This document shows positions 11,928-27,498 of a stretch of 64,000 bases of DNA, in pieces. The notes under the pieces are model-generated. The model made no database searches. It was not told the DNA's origin and saw only the letters and a list, made by a program, of their open reading frames with translations. The stretch spans positions 14,527,501-14,591,500 of the forward strand of contig CM049308.1 of NCBI GenBank assembly GCA_026874595.1. Direction: 5' to 3'. This DNA is from Sipunculus nudus. Lineage: Eukaryota > Annelida > Sipuncula > Golfingiida > Sipunculidae. The position numbers and the translations under genes were made by a program. The first letter of the stretch is position 1; each line of letters begins with the position of its first letter.

Positions 11928-13749
11928 TACCTTGTAATAGCCTTTCAGTTGGAGGATCACTGGCACAGTTACTGTGAGAGGATCACTGGCACATTTATTT
12001 CACAGAGTCATTTGTATTGATTTTTTTTATCAAGTCAGAGGTTTTTTATGTTCATCCTGCAATATAACTGGCCTGATCACTGATATCTAGGGGACACAGA
12101 ATCATCAGTAGAGGTGTGGTGGCCCCATCCACTACCTCAGCAGTCAGACTCCAGTCCTGGTCTGGTCCAGCTGCAGGTGATCTGGTACTAAGTATGGACC
12201 GATCCAAGTGGGTTGGTCCATTAATTAATAATAAATAAATAGGTTATCTAAAATTATAAATATAAATAAAATGATACAAGATAAAAGTAAAATCATACAA
12301 GCTGATGCAGATAATAATAAATATTGTTAAGTAAATAAACCAGCTTATGTACCCCAGCAACAAACTTTATAGAGCCTGAAATTCAGTGTCTAGACAAGCT
12401 AGCACATCTTGCTCGAAAAAAAAAACAAATTGTACAGTGGTTCTGGTACATTTACTGTGATTAAGGAGTCTTTACGTATAAACTACCTACAATCAGGAGC
12501 ACATTGTCCAAAACAAGGACTTCCGGTGGAAACTTGTCACATGAAAGAAATTCAGCAAAAGCAAAAACCATTAAAATCAGAAGGGTATGTCTGGTCCAGC
12601 CCAGTAGTGGAACTGGTAATTTTTGTTGCTGGTACGGTAAAAATTCTGGACCCAACCAGTCCAAGGGGTCCTGTCTGCTACGCTAAATGTCAGACTTTTA
12701 ATTAGCCATCAGATTTCTGCTTTAATAGAAAAAGTTACAGGATAGACAAATTAATTTTTAGCTTCTGTGTATTTGTGTAGATTTAACTGGAAACCATCAC
12801 CCTTACATAACCAGCAGCCTATGTCCCACATGCTGATAATCATCTGACTCAATAATACTGACAGTAGTATCAGTTTCTATTTGACTGATTGGTAACTGAA
12901 CAAAGAGTGTCTTCACAGCTGTAACCTTTTAATATGATACATAGGTAGAGCCTGATACAGCATAGTAGAAGATGCCTCAATGGTCTAGTAGTTACAGGGC
13001 TGCCATGGTGTATACATATATATCCTAGTATTACAGCACTGCAGGAACCTGTGTGGTTGTAGTAGAGCTGCACACATGGTGCACTAAACCTACACAGCAA
13101 AGTCACTGCTGTATCCCAATATCTTTATTATCCTGCCCAAACAACTGTCAATTGTTTGTGCTACTTATATATATATTTTTGTGACCTATGGCATAGATTT
13201 GGTGTTAACTGCTACATTTGTTGCTCTAAATCCACAAAAAGGATAAATATTTCAGACACATGAAACCCTTGATCTGATATAAATCCATACACTATATTTA
13301 CCTACAGTTATCACCAAATATAGCCCACTGCTATGTTTATTGTCTATCAGTGGCAGATGCCATTTTCTCATTTGAAATTTCTTGATAATCCCATATCAAC
13401 ATTAGAAGTTACTGAAGAACAAGTGGGGTTTTCAGGTGAAAAATCACCATCAAAGGTGAAACATATCAGGTAGGCGTGTCAATAATGGTCATCATGTTCC
13501 TGCTTGGTGAGTTATTTAATCTTTTCAGTTGCTTATTTTGAAGGTTTCCTCTCTTTTCCTTTTTCTGGATTAAATACAAAAAAGATAAATGCAGGTGTAA
13601 ACATGTAAATGAATTGTTGTTGAAAATCATATTTCATCTAGTCAAATAGAATTACCAGTAATAGAGGAAAACATTGTTGAAATATTGTCCTTTATTCGTT
13701 GGAAAATATATCCTACCTCTCTCTCTTTTAATTTTACACACCCAAAAAT

Positions 13750-14175
13750 AATATTCTTGTGAAGATTATTTTTCATATCCAAAGAAAGTTTTCTGTTGAC
13801 AAGAAACCCTCAGGGTATTTTTTTCTTGATTTATAGGAAGCAGGCTCAAAGTCAAGAAAATATATCTGAACTTTCTTATGACAAATAAATTTTTTCTTAT
13901 CACTAGAAAAATTCTCTTCATCATAATATCCCAAAATAAAATTTCTTGCCACGAGATACCTTTTTCTGATAGCAAGAAGAGTTTTCAAACAAAAAAATTA
14001 GAAAAATAATGAAAAATCTAAAAAAAAAATATAAAAAATCTTTTCCATAACAAGATAAATTATCATACCCAATTCCCTAGAAAACTCTTGCTTGCATAAG
14101 ATAATTTTTCATTATTGAGAAATTATGTCAGATGGGACAAGAAATTTATCTTTTAAAGAAGATTATTTCTCGCAG
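13750..14175. repeat. Cluster of short TTTCTTGTC-like motifs in both orientations
   Basis: GACAAGAAA, TTCTTGCC, TTCTTATGAC, GATAAATT and GAGAAATTAT variants recur every few tens of bases on both strands. The right end holds AAGAAGATTATTTCTCGCAG, and the left end has AATAATATTCTTGTGAAGATT, partly its inverse. This could be a degraded fold-back transposon or an old short-period satellite. No clear target duplication was found. Confidence 0.35.
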
Positions 14176-17100
14176 TGTATCTGTCTAAAATTTTGATAAT
14201 ATGTACAGTGAATGGTAGATGCAGATGTTAAGGGAGATTAATGTTTAATATTAAGTGATCTTGAGGCCATGCAGGTTTAACATTTGAAGGCACTGCCTCA
14301 TATATTGTAACTGATATCCTCTCAGTCTTCCTTTTCCTTCTGGATGAAGCTGGGAAGTTTTATTCATCAGGAGATTGGTCCAGGTGTAAATGTGTGACCA
14401 GATTGATGTAGAATATCATGTGGCCTTGGGGCCTGAGAGGTTTAGTATAGGAAGATACTGGGAACTGTTTATTGGAAAACACTCAGAAATATAGCTCACA
14501 GGTTCAAAACAGGAGCAGATTGAACAAGACTCATATAGTTTATGTTGGCCTGTAATTGTATTCCGTGACCATAAAGTCGTCTGCAGTCTAAAAAAAGCTT
14601 GTTGATCAATAGAAACTACTGGTACAGGTCTGTCAGTTTTGGCCAGCACTGTTGACTTCACCGCAGAATTGGCCTTTACATTTTCACCTCAATTGGTTTT
14701 CATTGCCAAGGATTTCACTGAAAATTGGCTGTCACCGGAGCAGAGCTGGAGAGGATGATGCAGATATCCCCAGGCAGGCCATCCATAATTCAGCAGAGAT
14801 TAAACTGAATCATTCTGTGGGTGGTAATAACTACCTTCTTGTTTACATTCATTTATCTTGTGGTGCTGTGGTTACAGGGTTAATAAAGGTGAGAATCCCA
14901 TCAGAATAATTACCTGATTCTGTGAAATTAAACCTGATTCACAGGACCAAGGGATGAAATCTGTTTGTAAATTAGCAGGGTCTACATAGCAACGATATAC
15001 TACAAATTTAACCCAAGTGGATACCCACAAGCCTCCATCTATTTTCAAGTTAACATTGACTGAGCATTTATTGAGCAGGACATCCTGTTACTGCACTAAT
15101 CATGGATTTAGTTGCCTGAATACCAGCCCCTCAATACCAGTGGCCCTTGGTTGAGTGCACACATTTCTGTGAAGCAGTATTATGGGATCAGGAGAGGCAC
15201 ATAAACAGTGTCATCCTTTATTTACCTCAGGATTATGGCCAACTGCAGTATTATTTTTTGTCATTTTATGAGGACCAGTTCTTCTACTGTGTTTGTGAAA
15301 AATCTGTGGAAAAGATATTTCCCAAAACACTACAAACAGATAAACAAACACACACCAGGGAAACATTTCCCTCAACCCTCTAGTTACTGCTTATAATTAC
15401 ACTGGGCTTTGTGACTGTTGTCTGTGTAGATCAATCTATGGTTATATATACAGGATAAGTTACTGATACTTGACAACTACTCGGATTTGCATTCCCTTCT
15501 GCAGACTCCAGCTTCTCTGTTCTCTTCTCAAACATTATATATCAGCATCCAGTCTGCTGCCGTCTGGCTGTCACCTTGCTTTACAGCTGCTGTTCCCACA
15601 GGTGCGTGTGCTGACTGATTGTATCACCAAGCCCTGTCTGACCCTATATAGTGCTACCTACCTTATCAGTTAGCAGTACATTTTACAGAATATGTATACC
15701 TGAACTTCATTTATAACTAATTTCAAAATTTCCTGTAAATATCTCTAACCCTGTGTTGGAGTGAAAATGAATAAGAATAAGAAACCAAGAATTATTAATT
15801 TGGATTAATTCATGGCTAAGAGGTGCTGTTTTATTTCTGAGTATTCACCTTCACGAAGGTTTGGCCTTAAGGGTTTAAAATAATTGTAGAATACAAAGAA
15901 TTAACAGCATATCTCTGCTTGGATTTAAATAATGGTTGCTCTTGTATTGAGCACATACATCATACACATTAACCATGCACTAGGCTACTCTGCATCTGTT
16001 ACATGAGGTAACCATTTGGCTTTCTCTTTAACATAGAGAACACATTTTAAATTGGAATCAAGAGAGGCCGTCTAAAATGAGCTGTGATCCAGGTCAAAGT
16101 CACTTTCTTTCAATAAGAGTAGACTAATAATGTTGAGAACCAGATGGCTATAGTCTGCGGCTACCATTTCTGAGCTGCCAGCCCAGACAGGAAATGTAAA
16201 ATCACTTTCATCAGGTGCGTGTCATTATCATGAAGAGAGGTGATTAGACTTCAATTGAAGGTCCAAAATAAAGACACGACTGTCATGAGTCTGTCTGTAT
16301 TGGTATTATTATCGGCTGTCACTCCTTAACAAAGTCCTCAAAGCCACAATGTCCCAGCATGCCGTGTAAGGTTAAGTGAATATGGTCTGTCTGTGGTATC
16401 GGTTTCCTCACACTCCTCAAACACATGTCAAGCATACAAAATTCTGCAGCTCCACTATTCAGTTAAATGGTAAGCAAGGATAAGAGACTGGGGGAGTGTT
16501 TGTTTGAGACCGTAAGAGTGCCATTAGACGTGAGCTAGCAGGTAAAGATTTAAAGTGTTTCCGTCTCTCAAGTGAGCTTGAAAAATCTGCTCCGTAAGAC
16601 CTGGGTAAATCATTCAGTGAAAACATTGAGTGGTTCTTGGTCCTGTGTGAATACAGGAGACCTTTGGTCTGTTGCAGTTACACTATTTTACACTAACATC
16701 CAGGTTTCATTACCGGTATGATGTCATAAGAGTAACCATAGTGACTCATGCACATATGATCCTGGACCTGATCTGAAAAATGACTTCATTCCTTTCATTT
16801 CAAAAGCCACTGTTGGACTGTTTCAGTAATATTATTATACCTCTGTCAAGAGTTGAAAGTATTATGTGTTTCCCTTGGTTCATTGGTTTGTTTGTCTGTT
16901 AGCAACTTTACAACCAAAAAAATCATCAACAGATTTGAAGGAAATTTTAGGAAGATTAGAGTAACACCCAAGGAACAATCCATTACATTTGTGAGGTAAT
17001 CTGGATCCCCATCATAAATTTTTGTTATTCAAATGTTTCTTTTCCATTGTGACACAGGGTGATTCCTTTGTCCCCTGGTTCAAGCTGCCCATTGATAGGA

Positions 17101-17794
17101 ATTAGTACCAGTGCTTGCTCTGCCATTCACAAGGAGACTGATGTGTGTCACTGCATATACACATAACTGCATTGCAGATAGAGGTTTGAAGGTTACAACT
17201 ACAAAATCTAGTTTTAGACATGAAGTCAGGGAGTAGGCCTCAAAACCACTGAGACATCATAAGGCACAAGTGAGTACAGCAGCCTTTATGACAATAGCTG
17301 ATATTTAAGGCTGAAGTGATTACAACGTGTATTAAACTATTTAATACTCAGTGAGACCAAAAAAAAAAGTACACCAGCCTTGATGTCTATAACTGCACAT
17401 CGTCCATCTGTGCTTTAACGAATAAAATGGCCTTTGGAATAATTTTATCCCTATGAAGCTTACATCAGGACAATATAAGGATTAATTAAGAATTATGTTA
17501 CTTCTTTGATATCGGAACAACAAGAGCTTCTCTATAGAATAGCTACTGTTTAAGGGCTAATGGAGTAAAATTGCCATGGGAACAAATACTTCTCCATAAG
17601 CTGAGTACAGCACCAAGGGAAAAGTGATTTCTTCTTCAGCATGGTTTATTTTACATTGCTGTCTATGTGAGGAATAGCTGCAGTTAAATTCTGTAGGTAA
17701 GTGCAGCCATAAAAAGGTAATAACATCTCTTCCTTATGGTCCAGGTAAATATTAATTCCAGATATGGGTGTGATTCCACTTGAAGATGAATAGT

Positions 17795-17985
17795 AATCTT
17801 TTGGGTATTATTGATCAATATCCAAAGTATTGTGGCTTAATGCTGCATCATCTGACCTAGTGTTTCTAAAAAAAATCTATGAGGTATAGAATCTTTTGGG
17901 TATTATTGATCAATATTCAAAGTATTGTGGCTTAATGCTGCATAATCTGACCTAGTGTTTCTAAAAAAAAATCCATAGGGTATAG
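17795..17985. repeat. Tandem duplication, 95 bp period, two copies
   Basis: The segment beginning AATCTTTTGGGTATTATTGA at 17795 is repeated at 17890 with a handful of differences. Both end in a poly-A stretch and ATC(T/C)AT. A simple recent duplication. Confidence 0.9.
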
Positions 17986-20619
17986 ATTATAAAACTGAAA
18001 TTAGAGGGCATTTATTAAAGAGCAAATGCTTCCACCTAGGCAAATCATGCCCAGATGAAACAAAGTGAGAATGAAAAAAATATATAAATAATCAAGCAGT
18101 CTATTCTCTAATTCAGGCACATTAAAGTGATCAGTTAACTTGGATACTTGAGATTACATCAGTTTGATAAACATGCTGCTGATAAAATAACAAGGAATTG
18201 AGAAAGGCCATAATTGTTGCAAAGAAAAGAATATAAGATTAGTCTGGTGAATATTGAATTAAGAACTCAAATAACGGGTAATATACACGTACATGGCAAA
18301 GTTATTTTGGAAAATGATACCTTGATTTGTCCCACTTGCATTGAAACAAGCTGAATTTGTATATATTGATGGTATTTCACTTCTTAAGCCATTCTAGGAT
18401 GTTTCCAATAGTATACTGTATCCTAGCTTTCTAAATCAATGTAGACCAAAGTGGCAGCCAGTGGTTTTGTATTTTTTTTTAAACCCCTCATGTTCAAAGA
18501 GAGCTTGGTTACCATGCCAAGGATTAAAGAAAGTGAAAAAGACAAGGGTACAGAAAAAGAAAAAATAGAGATAGAGAATGCCAGAGATAGGATGGAAATA
18601 ATTCAGCTGAAAATTTGTAATGCTTGATTGAAATCTGCTTATCTGCACCAACTTGTATTTGACAATTATCAAAGTTTTGCTGTTTGACATTTTTATTCCT
18701 GAATATAAGGTAGGCCATTTATTAGCTATCAGACACCTTTCAGGTGTATGATCATGAATAAAAAGTTCATGAAAAGAAAAAAGTTAATAATGCCAGTGCT
18801 ACAGAGATATAGATAGTTATCCTTCTCAGACTGCTTCAGGATGCAATTATTCAGTACATTTTCTTTAGGACAATTTTTTATTCCCATGACTTTGGCAAAA
18901 ACCCAAAAACTGCCATGTTTTTTGCCAAATATCTTTCCAGGCAGCCTTTCCAGCTGTCACAGATATTTCTTGCAGTCAGTGAAGCCATACTATGAATTCT
19001 GGATCTGAATTTAACAAGTTGAGAGTTCCAGTAATGTCTGCCAGTTGACTGTCAGCCTCAAGAACCGGCCTTCTGGATGCAGACAAAATGCATTAATTTT
19101 TCTTCAGTTATCTCCTCCAGGTTTTCAGAAAGCCCTGACTTCCCTCCTGCTTCAGCGCTTTAGCACATTCATCCATTACTGGATGGAAGATGTGGCTGGA
19201 AGCAGACGCAGCAAATCCATTAACAACCGCATCCTCAAAACACAGGCACAGAACTTTGTCATTTTGTGACCAAGGAAGGCTTTCTTGAAAGAAAATGTTA
19301 TTCTACAGTTTGGAACCTTATTGTCAAAGAAACTAATGATTAATATGTTAAGGAAAATGTTATTGTTATGTTTAACGTGTTTATACAACATTCATACATG
19401 TGAATAAGAACGTCACAAAAATTTTAGTCCCTATAATGGATGGCTAGATGTCTTGTGATTAAGATTAATGGATTGGTTGAGGCGAATTTCCTGAGTCATG
19501 TAATTTCGGATGTCAGAACATTTCAGATCTTATAGTTAATGTTAGATAATAGTTCGAGTAGCCCATTTGTATATTGTATGTGTCACTCTGTGTCATAGGA
19601 GGATTCCCATGATATTATCATAAGATTCAAGTTATTTGCCTCAACCAGAAAGGTATATTGGTTCATCCCTGTTTGTGTGTGTGTATGTGTTTGTTCATGA
19701 CATAACTCATGCAATCCTGAATGGAATCTCATGAAATTATCAGGGCATTTGGGGAATGGGCCAATGAAGAACCAGGAAGATTTTGGTGTGGATCTGGCAC
19801 ATGGTCCGTATCCAGTAAAATAATCAAGGAATTACCACAAGTTTAGAATGAGTTATGCATGAATGAACCTAGGAATATGGGCAAATAAGTGAATGGCAGA
19901 GGCTTGCAATCATTATAATGCAGTTTTTAATTCTAATTATGTTATCATGTGGCACAGGTGGTGGCTAGCTAGATTAATTCTCTATCCTTTATCAAATGCA
20001 AAAAAATAACCATTGTATTATTATATATATCAGATGTAGATTCATACTATCAGATCACATAGAAAAATTTAATGACACATGTATAAGGATTCCCACTATA
20101 TTATCTCCTGGTCCAGGTGGATTTTCAGTATATTCCTATTATAACATTGTAGCATAATTCTAAATTGGATAAATCTAGGAAACCAACCTGTCTGGCTTCT
20201 TGTTAATTAAGTTTATTGATAACAAACAGTTTAACATTGGTTCAAGGACCAATACTGGTAGGATCATTGCAACTTCACTTCAGTAATCCTCTAGCTGTCA
20301 GGCCAAGCATGTAAATCTCATATAACAATATAAACTAATATATCACACCCAGCAGTGTGTAGGAGACAATAAAATCAATAAAAAAAAAAAAAGTGCTCTG
20401 AGAACTGCCATTTGCAACTTAACTGAAATCAATTACTCGGTGTACATTTACATATGCAAACAGAACAGCTTTAGACAAAGAAGACCCTGGTCGCTATGGT
20501 GATTTAAATGACTCTGTAAAAGATCCGGAGGGATGTATTATTAAACAAGGCATTGATAGACTGCCAAGGACCAAGGTTTCAGTGTCAAGGATTTTCTTGG
20601 TTATTTTCCTCTGCCATTT

Positions 20620-20740
20620 TGTGAATTCCCTTCTGTTTGACAGGGACCAGTGAGTTATGTGAATTCCCTTCTGTTTGACAGGGTCTAGCTATAGATAGTG
20701 AGTTATGAGAATTCTACTCTATTTTTAGAGTAGGGACCAG
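20620..20740. repeat. Short tandem repeat, three imperfect copies
   Basis: TGTGAATTCCCTTCTGTTTG-ACAGGG followed by AGTGAGTTATG occurs twice. A third, diverged copy (GAGAATTCTACTCTATTTTTAG and AGTGAGTTAT) follows. Spacings are about 40-55 bp. Confidence 0.8.
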
Positions 20741-23700
20741 TGAGTTATTTAATGACACCCATTGGCACCCTTTGTTCATTATACAATAAACCATTGTCTC
20801 AGATGAGGAAGACCTGTCATGCAAGAATGACTTTTTTTGGTGTATGGGGCATATTTTCCTTCTTGATACAGAGAAATATTAAATTCTTAAGCAGACATGT
20901 GCAAAATTTGTTTAAAATAGGCTCTGCTTTCTTGTGTCTTATGATTTTAATGTGCACTCCACTGCATTAATTCTTTATGTAGCATTTAGGATTTTATTTT
21001 TTACTCAAAGCACTCAATCATTAACTGTTAATTGTAGCTCATTTGTATGTCATTACATATTTTTCAGGGAATTATGTACACACTTGTATACTTAATGTAA
21101 GGTGTTCTTCTGCTTTTTTTTTATGTGACAGGAATCCTGCAGTTTGTAGCAGGCATAGTACTATTTGTCTGTGATTTGTGCTTATGATGTAACAATAATT
21201 TAAAAAGCAAAATAAAGGATCCTTCTTTTAGTGGTGGGCCGATCATCGAGTTTTATCGAAAGTCAGTTGGTTTGCTGCCACTTTCAAGCACTCGATAACC
21301 AAAGGCAGCTATCGATTACATCATAATAATGATTGTTTTATTTCCAGAATGCCTTTATGTTATAGGCAAAAAATATTCTTCCATTTTTTTTCACATTCCG
21401 CGCTTCATGTAATGAGTCTGTGTTCCCAGATAACTTCCGTATATAACTGAGTATGACACGGTAGATGCGAGAACAGAGGACTTATTAAACTTACTTACTC
21501 GCAGGGAGCTGCAGAATTAGCGGAGAGTTTTCTAACGAAATGTACATTGCAAAATGTGGGCAGGAAGGCATTAAAATACTCCATAAATTCTCCAGGTCTA
21601 TGCCAATTTTGCGAGATTCTCTTAGAATTATTCTATTCAACCGATGCCAGGTGCTGCTGTTTTAAGGCAGTCCTTAAAAATTTCTTTATTGGGGCTAACC
21701 CGGCCGGTTGAGTATTTCTCGATTTCAGCTGGTAATTTTTTGGACTAGTCTGCAATTTATTTTGGTATGATCTGCCCCAAGTGCTCCCGGACCTGTAAAA
21801 TTTGCCTTCATGTGCTAGAAAAACAGCCCCTTTATAGGCCTAACATTTTTAGATGCTCTGTAATTCCATTATGAAAGATATTACCCGACGTTGCCGATTG
21901 TTAAATTTGATCCTTAAAATTAAGTCTTTATACGTGGAAGGATCATTACACTCGTGTGCGAGAGGAGAATACCTGCTGGGGAAACGTAGGTACAGTTTTA
22001 CAGATAATTGCATATTTCTTTGATAATTGCCTATATTTGTCTGAACAGAATAATTATCAATCATCAGTCAGTTTGCTCAAACCGATGATTGATTATGAAA
22101 AAGGAACCAACTCCCATCACTACCTTCTTTATTTGTGTGCCATTAATTAAAATTAAACTTGCAGGTTTGAACAAAATCTTTTTGACCTTGTTTTGAGCTG
22201 TTTCAAACACAATTAATGAAATTTTAATAGTTAATGACACTCTGTCTTTACTGTTTCATTCTTTTATTTTCCAAATTAAACACAATGCAAACAATTCATT
22301 TTTGATATTAATATTTTACCAGTCTTCCTTTGTCATGAAAAAATTATATGCATCAGAGTTTTGTCATCTTTTTTTTCCAGGAATTAATTTGAATTTTGAA
22401 ATTAGAAGATTAAAAAAAATATTGTTAAACATTTATTCAGTAAAAAATTTATTCAGTAAAATTCAGCTCTCAAAAGAAGTTAGGAGATTTAATGATATTA
22501 CCAAAGAGATTAATTGCAGACTACAAAAGGCAGAGAAATTATATTGCTTCCTTTAAACAAGAAAAAAAATATGGGTGTTTCAGATTAGGGTACTTTTGGT
22601 AGGATCTATTGATCCATTAGGATGCTTATTGTAGAATCCATTGATCCATTCCAGTACACCAGTCTCAGTTAGTCACAGATCTTCCATTACAATCTCCTTG
22701 CATCTCTAAGAAGCAGGGACTGGTAGCCAAAGAGACCCAGTAAATGGATTAAGTAGCTACTGGGCCTGACATTTCAGACATCTTAACTTTTTTAATCTGT
22801 AAGAAAACATTCATTTACAGTGAGTCTAATGAGGTAGCACTTTGATTGTAGAATTACAAAGTCCCAGTAAATGTTCATCTCCAGTGTAGTGATGAACCAT
22901 AAAGAAAGTTTTTTGCTCAGTTTCTGAATAAATGGTTTTGTTTTTCAAATACTTAATAAGACATGCAGGAGAGGAGCATTGATCATGGCCTAAAATGCAT
23001 TAGCCATAGTGTACAGGTGACCTTACCAGACAGACAGGGACAGAACATACAAGTCTTTTATGTATTACAAAATTATAAAATATCACAAAAAAACAGTGGA
23101 GAGCAGGATACCTCCTCAGAAACTAAACATATTTGGGTTCATGTAAAAGAAAATGAGAAAAATTATCTCTGAGAGTTTATCTGTACTTGGATTTAAACCT
23201 GGACTGCTCTCATGCTGGATGAATGGTGTGTCCACATGGCCTACCAACTTATTGAATGACAGTTCCAGGTTTACTTGATCAGTTGATGAACAAATGCTGC
23301 CCTGATACCTATGAATTGGCCAACATTTACCTGGGGACAAAGAAATAGCCCTGTATCACAATGATATATAAACCGTTGAATTAAAAATGTATTATTGTGA
23401 TCCAGATTACCGAGAAAAGTTAATGTTTGTTTTAGGTGTATTATTGTAACCTTCAACAAAATTTCGTTAAAATGTGGTCATAACTTTTGGGTAAAGTTGC
23501 TTACAGACAAACCAACCAAGGGAAAAACATCAAACTTTTAAAGATGATAAATCTAACTGGGTAAAGATTTACTAACATAGGAAGCTGTCATATATGCTTG
23601 AGATCTAAGAAATAATCCCTTCGCCCAATCTCTTTGGGCCCCAAGTGCTCAACTGGCCAAATAATGCACAGATGTTGTATGTCTGTGCATCTGACGCAAG

Positions 23701-26700
23701 TAATCTGTTGTTGATACACGCAGCACATCAGGATCAGCTAAGTCATGGCTCATACAAATGCACTTGAAGACAACGAAATAGCCGTTGATAATGATGACTT
23801 ATTATACCACTTATCCTGTTGCCACGCCAGGATATGAAAATAGCATAAGGGTTGAACTGTCATGACTAATATTTCAGATACAAGGTTTACTGGAGGATAT
23901 AAACTAAATAAGATGAAAAAACATGCACATGATTTTTATGCAACTAGAGAATTCTTCTTTAACACCTGGTGGAGATATAAAAAAAACATATGATGTAATC
24001 CCACAACTAAAACCATGCTGAGGGGCTAGAGAGTGATTTTGACAATATAGTGTCTGGTTTAATATTTTTATCTCACCTGTGAGTGTAACATAGATGTTAT
24101 AGAACATCTCAGTTGTCATCAGTCATCTCACAGTCTCCCAGTGGAGGCTGAATGATCAGATCATGGGCTGTGAATGCTGTGTCTTTCCAGACATGTCAGG
24201 TCTTATCTCACACATCAAGTCTCAGACTTACACAATAATCCTTTGCCTCCTGCTCTCATGCTAAGGGATGTTAGTCTGGTGTATTCTGAATTCTGACAGC
24301 TTTGTCCAGTGCTTTCATTGAAGATAGGTTACATGAGGGATAAAGCTCACTCATGACCAGCATACAACCAAATTTTGAAAAACATTTTCCTTGTATTCAT
24401 TTGAATTTCTCATTAATTTTGTTGACCTGTAACAGGATATGCATGCCTTGTATATATGTATGAAATTATTTTTCACCTAAAAAGAACATGAGCAAAAAGG
24501 ATTTTTTTAAACTCAATTAAACTTTTTGTCATAATTATCTTGTTATTACTATAGACCTTGTATTTTATTATTAAATTCAAAATTGGGGGGGGGGGGGGGC
24601 GGGAATGTCACAAAACCACATATAGAGCTTGGAATTGCATGCTTTCAGGTTCTACCTATTTTGTCATAGCCTCAGTACTAAAATATATACAGTAGCTCAG
24701 ACTCTGGTTACAGACTGCAAATCACTGGCTGTAGGAATATAATTAAAAATATGAGAGAATGAAATTATGGAAGTAACTAGTGTGTTCCATTACCTGCCAT
24801 CTTTCAGCAATAATAATATAATGAAGTTCGCATGTTAGTAATATCTTTTCCTGCTATAAATAGCTGCTCAGCATACAAGATTGAGGTTTAAATGAGATAC
24901 ACTGGAAGTCTTTACAGATTATGTCTTGCTATACAGAGGGCAAGCATTGTTTCAGCCAAAATGGTTCCTTTACGACATCCTACTGGGAAGGGATCCAAGT
25001 ATGCATAACTTCGGTGTAGGCTTTCCACTCTTATGGCTTATTGATTGGGTTTTCAGGGAAGGGTGCTACAGGCTCATGGGATCATAAAACCAATGTCGAA
25101 GAAAGAGTCATTAGATGGTTCTGACAAAGGAGTGATCCAGGCCTTCATTATGCGAAGGTTTTGATGGATGACCAATTTGGTCTAATTGTGAAAAGACTTT
25201 TTTAACCCAGCAGCTGAGTTTCCTGAAAAATGCCATTGGTAATGAAAGCAAATCATGTATATACGCTTAATAAATTGGAAAATTTTCTAGAAATAATATT
25301 CTACTAAGGAAAATCCCTAAATTAATATTAAATTAATTTATATTATTTCCTTTCTCATGATTAGCTCACTGCAGTGAATAGATTATGTAAAACAGTTATT
25401 TTGGTATCACCACTTGAGGCATTGTACTCTGTTCCAGACAGTTTCTATCTAAACTTAATTAGGCCATCATGTAGAATAACCAAATGAGTTTATACATTTT
25501 TTTTAGCTTGACAGTTTGTGAAAACCGTCATTATTTTTGAGGTCCAGATTAGTGAAAGGCAGAATGATTCAGATGAAGTCAAGTGGTGAAACATAATTTC
25601 CACTCAGACAAGACCAAGCCCTTGATCAGTACATGATATTTTCATGCCAGTTTTTAAATATTTAATGATATTGAAGGATCAGTTTGACTGGCTCAGGTAT
25701 TTTCCCATCAGTGGTAATTTTACATGACACAGGATGGTAGCTTATTTAATGCTCATTAGTTCTTCAGATGTATTCAATATTACAATGGTGTCAACTTGTT
25801 TAACAATAAAGCAACTCACTGAGCTAACCTGATATTGAAATGGACTTTGAGCAGTAAGTGTTTCTTTGGTTGGTGCTGAACAGTTGAACATAATAGTTAA
25901 AGTATGCATAAATGCATTTAGGGTTTTAGTCAGAATAGACAAATAAACATTGATTATCATGGAAGGATAGATTTTAATGGCCACATGTATGAAGGTATAT
26001 GTAGGTGTAAGCTGACTAGTTTATGTCAATATAAGCTTAATAAATATTCTTGTTACATATACAGGTATCATGATCTTACAAGACTTTATTTTTTATACTT
26101 TATACCAAGACTAGTGCTCAGCAACATCAAATGTCTGATTTTAGAGGTTAATTTTCAGATAACAACAGAAAATATATGATAATAAATTCTCATGGAACAT
26201 CAGGTTTTCTATTCAGGGGTAAGGAATAATCAACAAGTGACATTGGTTATTTAAAATTGGAGTGAATTTCACTTTGCATCACTGCAGTAAATGGGTTGAA
26301 CTAAATCTTCTTCTATTGTTATATCAAGCTATGCTTTCATGAATCAGGAGACATTTAAACTGTAGACCAATAGGGCATTTTAAAAGCCATAAAAATAGTC
26401 ATGTAGAGGACTACACTGCAATGAAATTCATACTGTTCCAGCTAACATACACATGTCATTACATACAGCAAGTATGTCCTAATATCACACTTTAATTTAC
26501 TGTATGCCAACCAGCTAGCTCTAAGGAATGGAAGAAAACAGCATTTAAGTCAGACCTGCTTATAACCGTTAATGCTTTCCTTTCATCATTAATTATCAGA
26601 GGAACCAGTCAATCGCAGGCAAATCATAGGCAAAATATATGCCAGCTTTAAAAATTAAAAATAAACATGGAGTTGAGAAATACTTTAATACTTAATTGAG

Positions 26701-27498
26701 TTATATGTGTCTTTTTATCACACATGATAAGTGTAGTGAGAAACTCAAAAAATGTTTGAAGGCAGTGCTTGTTTATGTAACATGATCCATGAAAATAACA
26801 GTACCTTTTCTAAATATAGCTCTTTTTCCTCTTAAAGGTTTTCACCACAGTTCTTGGTACAGCTTCTACTGCCACACTGACGTTGTACTATACTGGCATG
26901 GCAAAACTGCTCCCCTCTATATTGCCTACCAGATGATGGACCTAAATTAATCCTTGTGGTCCTGTTCTTTCAGAAGAAACAAAACTGCTGATCTGAAAAG
27001 TCTTATGAGGTGTGACCCATCATTGGTACTTGTTTGACTCCCATGTAGGTCTGTTGAGCACTCATCAGGGAGCAGTGTTAGACATGCTGGAATCTTGTAA
27101 TACCTTCAGGGCCACACTACCATTGATTTGTCTCATTTTACAAGGCAAGAAACAAGACTTGTAACATTAATGAGGTTCAAATTCTGACCTTCCTCTTATT
27201 GATATTATAAACTGCATTTCCCCTAGTTTGTATCGTTATATATTTTTATCTAAGAAAGACTACATTTTATTCTTTTTCAGTACCTTTTCAGAGTTTCAGC
27301 ACTCTAATTTGTGCAAGAAGTAGTATAGTATTGTGGAATAATTTGAGAAAAAGGTTTCCTTGAGTAATGTTAAAATGTTTTTGTTAAAAAAAGAACAATG
27401 GCAAGAAATGTAGTATTCTCACACCCATCAGTCTACCCATATTCATTAAAATCTGTTCACATTATGTTGAGTGATCATAATAAACAAGCAGTCAGCCA

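Noticed and set aside
12409-12705. 98-residue ORF
   Set aside because: Overlapping frames of similar length on both strands and repeated TGGTCCAG words suggest non-coding repeat-derived sequence.
21232-21330. AGTGGTGGGCCGATCATCGAG as the end of a hAT transposon
   Set aside because: The start resembles hAT termini, but no matching inverted end or target duplication was found nearby.
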